This document shows, one piece after another, positions 22,631 through 29,532 of a stretch of 32,254 nucleotides of DNA. The notes beneath the pieces are model-generated. The model saw only the letters and a program-made list of their open reading frames with translations. It did no database searches and was not told where the DNA came from. Every line of letters starts with the position of its first letter. Positions within the stretch are counted from its first letter, which is position 1. Origin of the DNA: CAKOSP01 sp964549115. GTDB taxonomy: Bacteria; Bacillota_I; Bacilli_A; RF39; UBA660. The stretch spans positions 1-32,254 of the forward strand of contig CAZJTX010000005.1 of assembly GCA_964549115.1 (NCBI GenBank), written 5' to 3'. The position numbers and the translations under genes are program-made.

Positions 22631-24055
22631 TTATTTTAATAATTCATCTAATATATCTTTTGTTATTACCGGATTAGCCTTACCTCTAGTTTCTTTCATA
22701 ACTTGTCCTACGAAATAATCAAATAAATTAGTTTTACCTGATTTATATTCATTTACTTGATTTTCATTATTAGCGATTATTTCTTCTACTATTTTTCTTA
22801 GTTCTTTTTTATCAGTTATTTGCATTGTATCCTTAGTAATAAACGTAGCAGGAGATTTTTCTTCTTCTAATACTTTAAAGAAAATATCTTTTGCTTGTTT
22901 ACCTGATATTGTTTTATTATTAATATTATCTATTATTATTTTTAAATACTCCGGAGTTAAATAAAAATCATTTATATTTAATTCATATTTATTTAAGTAT
23001 CCCATTATTTGAGTTAGAATCCAATTTGACGCTAAATTAAAGTCTATTCCTATTTTCACACACTCCTCAAAATAATCAGAAATTTCTTTTTCTTTTGAAA
23101 GTGCACTAGCATCTTTGAACGAAAAATTATATTTTTCTACATATTCCTTTTTTCTTTCATTAGGAAGTGTAGGTAGTTCTTCTTTTATTTTATTTATGTA
23201 ATCATCTTTTAATTCAAACGAAGGAATATTAGTATCTATAAAGTATTTATAATCGACACCTTCGACTTTTTCTCTCATTACTATTGTTGTACCAGTTTCA
23301 TCATCAAATCTTCTTGTTTCTTGTTTTAATTCATCAAACCTTTTATCTTCCAAAGCTTCTTTTTGTCTTACCTCTTCATACTTAATTGCATCATACACAC
23401 TAGAAAATGAGTTAACATTTTTTATTTCTACTTTTTCAGTTAAGAAATTACCTTTATCATCCCTTAGACTTATATTAACATCACATCTAATTTGACCTTT
23501 TTTAGTATCAGCCTCAGATACATCTAAATATTTTAAAATGTTTCTAATGTTTTCTAAAAACGCTACTGCTGCTTCTGCAGAATGTATACATGGCTCTGTA
23601 ACTATTTCTATTAAAGGAGAACCCGCTCTATTGTAATCTATTAAAGTTGCATGAGGAAAATGATCTAAAGAAGCTGTATCTTCTTCTAGATGAATATCAT
23701 GTATTAATACATTTATGTATTCTCCTGAAACCTCTATTTCAATATTTCCATCTACTCCAATAGGTTTAGTATTTTGTGTTATTTGATATCCTTTTGGTAA
23801 GTCAGGATAGTAATAATTTTTACGATCAAATATAACTTCATTAGGTATTTTACAATTTAAAGCTAAAGCCATTTTAATACTCTTTTTTAATGCTTCTTCA
23901 TTTAATACCGGTAATATACCTGGAAAAGACATATCAATCATATTAACATTTATATTAGGAGTTTCATTATATAAGTTAGATGATCTTGAAAATACTTTAG
24001 ATTGCGTATTTAACTCACAATGAATTTCTAACCCTACTACTGTTTCATAATTCAT
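22631..24055 (-). CDS. gatB: Asp/Glu-tRNA amidotransferase subunit B
   Basis: The 474-residue GatB has the expected kinase/transamidase core: VVGLEIHCELNTQSK, FDRKNYYYPDLPKGYQI, the catalytic-pocket motif HLEEDTASLD, DYNRAGSPLIEIVTEP, IRCDVNISLR and EIKNVNSF. The helical and YqeY tail domains end with VMKETRGKANPV. It activates misacylated Glu-tRNA(Gln)/Asp-tRNA(Asn) by phosphorylation and amidates it with ammonia that GatA normally supplies. The zinc-site cysteines found in many GatB proteins just after residue 20 are absent (SKVFSRSSNLY and MIDMSFPG lack them). The start ATG overlaps the gatA stop (TAATG). GatB looks fully functional, in contrast to its GatA. Confidence 0.95.
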   Translation of the reverse strand: MNYETVVGLEIHCELNTQSKVFSRSSNLYNETPNINVNMIDMSFPGILPVLNEEALKKSIKMALALNCKIPNEVIFDRKNYYYPDLPKGYQITQNTKPIGVDGNIEIEVSGEYINVLIHDIHLEEDTASLDHFPHATLIDYNRAGSPLIEIVTEPCIHSAEAAVAFLENIRNILKYLDVSEADTKKGQIRCDVNISLRDDKGNFLTEKVEIKNVNSFSSVYDAIKYEEVRQKEALEDKRFDELKQETRRFDDETGTTIVMREKVEGVDYKYFIDTNIPSFELKDDYINKIKEELPTLPNERKKEYVEKYNFSFKDASALSKEKEISDYFEECVKIGIDFNLASNWILTQIMGYLNKYELNINDFYLTPEYLKIIIDNINNKTISGKQAKDIFFKVLEEEKSPATFITKDTMQITDKKELRKIVEEIIANNENQVNEYKSGKTNLFDYFVGQVMKETRGKANPVITKDILDELLK

Positions 24056-25077
24056 TATAAAATCTCCTTTACTAAATTAAATAAATTGTTATCTTCTTTT
24101 ATATTACCCATACTAGTAAAATCTTTTGTAGTAATAATTGGGTAACCACCTAAATTAGCAATTAGCAATACATCTTTATATTTATTCAAATCATTTATAT
24201 TAGGAAAAATTATAATTTTATCTTTTAATATTTTATTAAATTCTTTAATTAAATATGTTCTTCCCTTTTTAGCCTTTATTAAATACTTTTCATAATTTTT
24301 ACTATCTAAAATATAACTACCTAGTACCAATTGTTTTTTTAGATCATCACCAAAATTGTTAGACCTATAGTTAGTAACTATTTCTTCAAATGAGTCACCC
24401 TCTCCTCTTGGATCTATTGTTACACTTGTATAAGATGCAAAACTACTTATTGATTCTGCACTAACTATCGTTTGGTGGATTGGTTTTATTATATTTAATG
24501 TTTCTTCATTAATAGATATATCTTTAATATTTAATTTATTTATCAATTTATCAAATTCCATTTTATTTGTTAAATCATCATATAATTCTTTTATATATAC
24601 TATTTCTTTTATATTTGATTCAACTTCCTCTATATTAGAAGTCATATCAAGAGAATCATATCCCTTCACTACGTCTTTCACTTCTGTTAGAGTATCAATA
24701 TCGTTAGCCAGGATACTTACTGTATCTAGTGAAGACGATACTTGATATAAACCAAATCTAGAAATAAGACCATATGTAGGCTTATAACCATATACTTCAT
24801 TTGTATTAGCTTCATAAACAGTATTTGAATATGTATCAGACATAATAGCAAAGTTTATATTATCTGTTAATTCTTTACCTATATTTAATAAAATATTATC
24901 ATTAACTACCCCTAGTTCATTAATATCAATTTTTTTATTTATTTTATAACCTTTATCACTTAATTTATTAACTATTGTAGCGTTAAAATATGGAGTATAG
25001 TTTTCAAGTGCTTTTGATGATCCATCTGATACTTCATCTTTAACAGAAAAATTAGTTGTTATAATATATTCTTTCAT
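24055..25077 (-). CDS. gatA: GatA homologue without amidase catalytic residues
   Basis: Position between gatC and gatB (TAATG overlap on both sides) and recognisable segments identify GatA: SSKALENYTPYFNATIVNKL (20-39), YGYKPTYGLISRFGL (96-110), SSSLDTV, YRSNNFGDDLKKQLVLGSYI (237-256) and the KAKKGR helix. It is only 340 residues against about 480. The Lys of the IAIKDN motif is not present near the N terminus, the GGSSGGSAAAVA signature is deleted, and GSDTGGSIRQP is replaced by MSDTYSNTVYE (about 79-89), so the catalytic Ser-cisSer-Lys triad is gone. The frame is intact and tightly coupled, so this is not simple decay. It is probably a structural subunit or a repurposed one, with ammonia coming from another source; that is inference. 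Confidence 0.85.
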   Translation of the reverse strand: MKEYIITTNFSVKDEVSDGSSKALENYTPYFNATIVNKLSDKGYKINKKIDINELGVVNDNILLNIGKELTDNINFAIMSDTYSNTVYEANTNEVYGYKPTYGLISRFGLYQVSSSLDTVSILANDIDTLTEVKDVVKGYDSLDMTSNIEEVESNIKEIVYIKELYDDLTNKMEFDKLINKLNIKDISINEETLNIIKPIHQTIVSAESISSFASYTSVTIDPRGEGDSFEEIVTNYRSNNFGDDLKKQLVLGSYILDSKNYEKYLIKAKKGRTYLIKEFNKILKDKIIIFPNINDLNKYKDVLLIANLGGYPIITTKDFTSMGNIKEDNNLFNLVKEIL

Positions 25078-25352
25078 TATCCAATCACCTTCGGTATTAC
25101 TACTTCTCTACCTTCAACATTAGTTGTATTTTTAAATATTTCATCTAAACTAGCTCCTTCTTCTGAAGTATCTTCTCTTAAAATTGTATCAACTTTAAAA
25201 GGAAAATGAGTAACTCCCAGTTCATTTAAATTAATAATATCTAATGTTTTCATAGTTTCAACATAATTAGTAATATGTTCTTCATATTCTTTTATATTAG
25301 ATTTAATATCTAACATTAAAAATTCTGCTTCTTTTAAAATGTCTTCTTTCAT
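25077..25352 (-). CDS. gatC: Asp/Glu-tRNA amidotransferase subunit C
   Basis: The 91-residue GatC has an N-terminal helical pair (EAEFLMLDIKSNIKEYEEHI), then the extended linker with TILREDTSEEG (matching the family's LREDE/VRPS stretch) and the C-terminal IPKVIG. It wraps around and stabilises the GatA-GatB pair. An AAGGAGAAAG ribosome site precedes the ATG, 8 bp after hisS. Its stop overlaps the gatA start by one base (TAATG). Conservation of the belt-like linker implies that it still binds its partners even though GatA is degenerate. Confidence 0.9.
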   Translation of the reverse strand: MKEDILKEAEFLMLDIKSNIKEYEEHITNYVETMKTLDIINLNELGVTHFPFKVDTILREDTSEEGASLDEIFKNTTNVEGREVVIPKVIG

Positions 25353-25360
25353 CTTTCTCC

Positions 25361-26608
25361 TTATATATTTTGTAAGAAATAATCTATTATTTCTACTTCA
25401 TCAAGTTCTACTTCTTCTTTAGTAACATTATCTTTAACTACTACTAAACCTTTTTTAAGTAGATCATCATTTAAAATAATTAAATATTTAGCTTGTTTTT
25501 TGTCCGCTATTTTAAATTGATTGTTAAAACTAATATCGTTTAAAGTAAAATCTGCAATTATACCATTTAATCTTAAACTTTGACTAATTTTAAGAGCATA
25601 ATGTTTTTCTTCTTCGCTTACACTCATTATAAATGCATCTATATTATTTCTTAACTTATCTTCATCTATTCTTTCTAGTAAGTTTATCATAATGCGGTCT
25701 ATACCTAGTGCAAAACCCGTTGCTGGTATACTTGGCCCTTCTAAATCTTTAATTAGATTATCATATCTACCGCCACCGCCGTATATTACATCGTCTAAAT
25801 TATATTCAAATACTACACCAGTGTAATAATCTAGTCCTCTAACTATTTTAGGATTAACAACAAAATTAACTTCTAGATTAATTAACATGTTTTTTATATC
25901 TTCTAAATCTTGAAGAGACTTTTCAGACAAGTAATCAATTGTAGTAGGAATGTTTTTTAATACTTCATTATCTTGATCATATTTACAATCTATTATTCTT
26001 AAAGGATTAGTATCAAATCTTTTTTGACAATCAGAACATAATTTATTTAAATTTGGTTTTAAATATTTTTTTAATGCTTCTTTATATTTTTCTCTACTTT
26101 CTTCATCTCCTAAAGAGTTAATTTCCACGATTAAGTTTTCAAAACCTAACTCTTGGAATATATTATAACCAACACTTATAACCTCGGCGTCTATTAATGG
26201 ATTAGAAGTGTTAAAAAACTCTATTCCAAATTGAGTAAACTCTCTAAATCTACCCGCTTGGGGTCTTTCATAACGATACATTGTACCAAAATAATAATAT
26301 TTTAAAGTATCATTTTGATTTCCATATAATTTATTTTCTATAAAAGATCTTACAACTGAAGCAGTACCTTCAGGTCTTAGAGTTAAACTTCTATCTCCCC
26401 TATCTTTTAAATCATACGTTTCTTTTGTAACTATATCTGTAGTTTCACCAACACCACGATAAAAAAGTTCACTATATTCAAATATAGGAGTTCTCATATA
26501 AGAGATATTATAAAGATTCATATAATCATCTATCAAAGCTTCTAAATTTTTATATAGCAACCCTTCAATATCGTATATATCTTTTGTTCCTTTTGGTTTT
26601 AAAATCAT
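25361..26608 (-). CDS. hisS: Histidyl-tRNA synthetase
   Basis: The 415-residue class II synthetase begins with KPKGTKDIYDIEG. It has motif 1 around MRTPIFEYSELFYRG, the LTLRPEGTASVVRSF loop, motif 2 (YRYERPQAGRFREFTQFGIE), the histidine-specific segments VRGLDYYTGVVFEY and GGGGRYDNLI, and motif 3 GFALGIDRIM. The C-terminal anticodon-binding domain (about 325-415) follows. It charges tRNA(His). It heads an operon with gatC, gatA and gatB, with a TAAGGAGGAA ribosome site. A promoter and a 100-nt structured leader lie upstream and could regulate the whole operon. Confidence 0.97.
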   Translation of the reverse strand: MILKPKGTKDIYDIEGLLYKNLEALIDDYMNLYNISYMRTPIFEYSELFYRGVGETTDIVTKETYDLKDRGDRSLTLRPEGTASVVRSFIENKLYGNQNDTLKYYYFGTMYRYERPQAGRFREFTQFGIEFFNTSNPLIDAEVISVGYNIFQELGFENLIVEINSLGDEESREKYKEALKKYLKPNLNKLCSDCQKRFDTNPLRIIDCKYDQDNEVLKNIPTTIDYLSEKSLQDLEDIKNMLINLEVNFVVNPKIVRGLDYYTGVVFEYNLDDVIYGGGGRYDNLIKDLEGPSIPATGFALGIDRIMINLLERIDEDKLRNNIDAFIMSVSEEEKHYALKISQSLRLNGIIADFTLNDISFNNQFKIADKKQAKYLIILNDDLLKKGLVVVKDNVTKEEVELDEVEIIDYFLQNI

Positions 26609-26620
26609 GTTTCCTCCTTA

Positions 26621-26706
26621 ATATAAAATACCTTATAAGGGCGATTAATCGCTAAACCTACAAGGTATTAAAAATTATCGCACAATGCGTTTATATCACA
26701 CAATCT
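26621..26706 (-). promoter_or_regulatory. Structured 5' leader of hisS operon
   Basis: On the minus strand the leader holds two ATTGTG elements (26699-26704 and 26681-26686), a hairpin CGCA-TTG-TGCG (26679-26689), and a long hairpin closed by AATACCTT/AAGGTATT (26662-26669 with 26627-26634) that contains the palindrome GCGATTAATCGC. The GCGAT copies can pair alternatively. The closing stem ends about 8 bases before the TAAGGAGG ribosome site. No T-box consensus is present. The type of control is unknown. Confidence 0.5.
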
Positions 26707-26712
26707 ACTATT

Positions 26713-26741
26713 ATTTTAAACTAAATGTGCTCTTTATTCAA
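26713..26741 (-). promoter_or_regulatory. Promoter of hisS-gatCAB
   Basis: TTGAAT (26736-26741) and TAAAAT (26713-26718) on the minus strand are separated by 17 bp, directly downstream of the dtd stop codon. The expected start lies near 26706. Confidence 0.6.
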
Positions 26742-26750
26742 CTAAAGTAG

Positions 26751-27185
26751 TTATTTTTCTAAAAGTATAGTAACTGGTCCATCATTTTCTATAAATAAAT
26801 TCATCTCTGCACCAAAAATACCTGGTTTAGTTTTAACTTGTTCGTTTAATAAATTATTAAACAATTCATATAACTTAGATGACTCTTCCCCTCTTAGAGC
26901 TTTGATATATGATGGTCTATTTCCTTTTTTAGTATCTCCATATAAAGTAAATTGGCTAATAGATAAAATTTCACCATTTGTATCTAAAATTGATTTATTC
27001 ATTATTCCTTCTTCATCATCAAATATACGAAGATTAACTACTTTATTTACCATATATTTAATTGTGTCTAAATTATCTCCTTCGGTAAATCCAACTAATA
27101 AAACCATGCCATTATTTATTTCATTAATTAATTTGTTATCAACTTCTACTTTACTATAATTACTTCTTTGTACTACTACTTTCAT
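26751..27185 (-). CDS. dtd: D-aminoacyl-tRNA deacylase
   Basis: The 144-residue DTD has the N-terminal MKVVVQRSNYSKVEVD strand, the catalytic SQFTLYGDTKKGNRPSY motif and the C-terminal NDGPVTILLEK with the Gly-Pro pair that gives chiral selection. It removes D-amino acids (and glycine from tRNA(Ala)) from mischarged tRNAs. Its ATG overlaps the relA TGA stop (ATGA), so it is co-translated with relA, the common Firmicutes order. The hisS promoter begins immediately after its stop codon. Confidence 0.95.
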   Translation of the reverse strand: MKVVVQRSNYSKVEVDNKLINEINNGMVLLVGFTEGDNLDTIKYMVNKVVNLRIFDDEEGIMNKSILDTNGEILSISQFTLYGDTKKGNRPSYIKALRGEESSKLYELFNNLLNEQVKTKPGIFGAEMNLFIENDGPVTILLEK

Positions 27186-29299
27186 AAATTTCCTATTTTC
27201 TTACTTACATTTTGAACATGTCTTAAATTATTTACACTTTGTAAAAAGTCATTTAATTGTTCACTGTTTTTAACTTTAATTGTTATTCCGTATATATTAT
27301 CACCAATTGTATTAAATGATTGTAACACAATATCTTTTTTAGTACACAACTCAATTAAACCAGGTAAAATATTATATGTTTCTTTTACTGTAATATAAAA
27401 ATTAGTTATATAATAATTATCTATTTCATAATTCCACTCAACTGGTATAATTCTTTCTTTTTTGTTTTTTACATTTTTACAATCATTTTTATGGATTGAT
27501 ATACCATCACCCTTAGTAATATATCCAACAATATCATCACCTTTTACAGGCATACAACATTTTGCTAAATTAACTAAAATGTTGTCCTCACCTGCTACAA
27601 CAATATCTCCTTTATAATTTATTTGAATGCTTTGTTCTTTAGTTTTATCAAAAAACATGTCATCAACTTTTTCATCTTTTTCTGTAACTAAATTTATTAT
27701 TGCATTTGGAGTATAGCGAAGTGATCCTATTGATAAATATATTTCTTCTTCGTCTTTATATTTTAATTCAGTTAATATTAATTTAATACCCTCATCATTA
27801 AACACATTAGAAAATGATAATTTTCTTTTTCTTAATTCTTTTTCCAACATTTCACGGCCTTTATTAATATATTCAGTTTTTGCCTTTTTACTAAAATAAC
27901 TTTTAATTTTATCTTTAGCTTGAGTTGTTTTCACTATTTTTAACCAATCTTTACTTGGTTTAGCATTAGGATTAGTATTTATTTTAACAATATCTCCATC
28001 TTCTAATTTGTGAGAAAACGGTACTATAACATTATTAACTAGGGCTCCTACTGTTGTATCACCCACATTAGAGTGAATTCTATATGCAAAATCAATTGGA
28101 GTACTACCAGTTGGTAATTCAACCACATCTCCTTTTGGAGTATAAACATATATTAAATCGCTTAAGAAATTAACTTCAAAAGATTTTGCTAAATCAGCAT
28201 CTTTATCATTAGCTTCGATTATATTTCTAAACAATTCTAATTTTTGTTCCATTATGTTTTGATTTTTAGAACCTTTTTCTTTATATGACCAGTGCGCTGC
28301 TATACCTTGTTCCGCTATAATATCCATTTCATATGTTCTAATTTGTATTTCATATAATTTAGCGTTTTCTCCAAATACAGTCGTATGTAGAGATTGATAC
28401 ATATTAGCTTTAGGAAACGCTACATAATCTTTAAATCTTTTTGCTATTGGTTTATATTTAGAATGTATTAATCCAAGGACTGTATAACAATCACTTTCTT
28501 TTTCAACAAAAATTCTAAGAGCTAAAATATCAAATATATCATCCCACTTTTTTCCTGATGATAATTTATTATAAATACTATATATACTTTTAACTCTACC
28601 TTTTATTTCAAAGTTTATGCCTGAGTCTTTTAATACATGACTAATATTTAGTTTCATTTGATTTAGATCATCGGTTAGCTCTTGAGTAGATATATTTAAT
28701 TTTTCAACTATATCATGATATACACTTGGTTTTAAATATTGTAACGATAATGTCTCAAGTTCACTCTTAATAGAATGTATTCCTAATCTATGAGCAATTG
28801 GCACCAATATATCCAGTGTTTCTTTAGCGGTTTCTTTTTGTTTTCTACGACTTAGAGCATAACTAGTTCTCATATTGTGTAATCTATCTGCTAATTTAAC
28901 ATACAATACTCTAACATCCTCAGCTAATCCAACTAATACTTTTCTTAAATATACTCTTGAGGATTCTGCTTTATCGTTTAATTCTAATTTATTAATTTTA
29001 GATATAGAATCTACTATTGTGGCGATATCTTCACCAAATTCATTTTTCAATTCAGTAAATGCTTTGTCGCTAGTATCATATGTTATAACTTCATGCAAAA
29101 GCGCTGAAATAATAGTTTTTGAATCTACTTTTAAATCAGCTAATATATTAGCAACTTCTAAAGCATGGATAATGTATTCATCACCATTTCTTCTTAGTTT
29201 ACCTTCCAACTTTTCTTTAGCATATAAGTATGCTTTATTTATTTCTTCGTGTGTTGTTTTATCATCAATTTTTTGTAATAAATCATTAATCGTTATCAT
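27182..29299 (-). CDS. relA: Long RelA/SpoT-type (p)ppGpp synthetase with altered hydrolase motif
   Basis: The 705-residue Rel protein has an HD domain (about 25-180), synthetase domain (about 230-350, with RFKDYVAFPKANMYQSLHTT and QIRTYEMDIIAEQGIAAHW), TGS domain (VYTPKGDVVELPTGSTPIDF), a zinc-finger/helical part with NLAKCCMPVKGDDIVG, and a C-terminal ACT domain. The synthetase residues, including the RFKD motif, look intact. In the hydrolase the canonical LHDVVEDT is LHEVITYDT (His69-Glu70), so the metal-binding Asp is Glu and the Glu-Asp pair is disturbed, while His45 and LADRLHNMRT are kept. (p)ppGpp hydrolysis may be weak or lost. It overlaps comN upstream by 14 bp and dtd downstream by 4 bp. 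Confidence 0.95.
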   Translation of the reverse strand: MITINDLLQKIDDKTTHEEINKAYLYAKEKLEGKLRRNGDEYIIHALEVANILADLKVDSKTIISALLHEVITYDTSDKAFTELKNEFGEDIATIVDSISKINKLELNDKAESSRVYLRKVLVGLAEDVRVLYVKLADRLHNMRTSYALSRRKQKETAKETLDILVPIAHRLGIHSIKSELETLSLQYLKPSVYHDIVEKLNISTQELTDDLNQMKLNISHVLKDSGINFEIKGRVKSIYSIYNKLSSGKKWDDIFDILALRIFVEKESDCYTVLGLIHSKYKPIAKRFKDYVAFPKANMYQSLHTTVFGENAKLYEIQIRTYEMDIIAEQGIAAHWSYKEKGSKNQNIMEQKLELFRNIIEANDKDADLAKSFEVNFLSDLIYVYTPKGDVVELPTGSTPIDFAYRIHSNVGDTTVGALVNNVIVPFSHKLEDGDIVKINTNPNAKPSKDWLKIVKTTQAKDKIKSYFSKKAKTEYINKGREMLEKELRKRKLSFSNVFNDEGIKLILTELKYKDEEEIYLSIGSLRYTPNAIINLVTEKDEKVDDMFFDKTKEQSIQINYKGDIVVAGEDNILVNLAKCCMPVKGDDIVGYITKGDGISIHKNDCKNVKNKKERIIPVEWNYEIDNYYITNFYITVKETYNILPGLIELCTKKDIVLQSFNTIGDNIYGITIKVKNSEQLNDFLQSVNNLRHVQNVSKKIGNL

Positions 29300-29531
29300 T
29301 TTTGTTCCTACTTTTTATAAATAATTCTATATCTAAATTAAAAATATCACTAACCATATCCGCTAATGCTAAATCAGTAGAATTTATCCATTTAGTATCT
29401 TTTAAATAGTTCCATAATTCTAATTCTGATACATTCAATTTTTGTAAATTTAATTCTTCTTTTTTAGTTACTAATGCCGGATATAATCTTTTATATAAAT
29501 CAGTTATTGATTTAAATTTAATCTCTCCCAT
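29286..29531 (-). CDS. comN: ComN-like post-transcriptional regulator
   Basis: The 81-residue all-helical protein contains DLYKRLYPALVTKKEELN, then ELELWNYLKDTKWI and LADMVSDIFNLDIELFI. This pattern resembles the Firmicutes post-transcriptional regulator family that includes Bacillus ComN (YrzD). There it promotes comE mRNA accumulation, a competence operon. The chosen ATG at 29531 follows AAAGGAAG and lies 1 base after the mutS stop; an ATG at 29552 has no ribosome site. The gene overlaps relA by 14 bp. The location next to relA matches the ComN neighbourhood, and comEC, pilC and pilD in the window fit a competence link. Identification is from memory of the family pattern. Confidence 0.7.
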   Translation of the reverse strand: MGEIKFKSITDLYKRLYPALVTKKEELNLQKLNVSELELWNYLKDTKWINSTDLALADMVSDIFNLDIELFIKSRNKNDND

Positions 29532-29532
29532 T

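Noticed and set aside
26621..26750. T-box riboswitch before hisS
   Set aside because: No AGGGTGGNACCGCG-like antiterminator sequence, and the 142-bp gap is too short for a full T-box leader with specifier stem and terminator.
28875..29324. 149-codon plus-strand open frame opposite relA
   Set aside because: It is a shadow of the highly conserved relA coding strand, without ribosome site or recognisable product. Other long opposite-strand frames in uvrC, mutS and pilC were rejected for the same reason.
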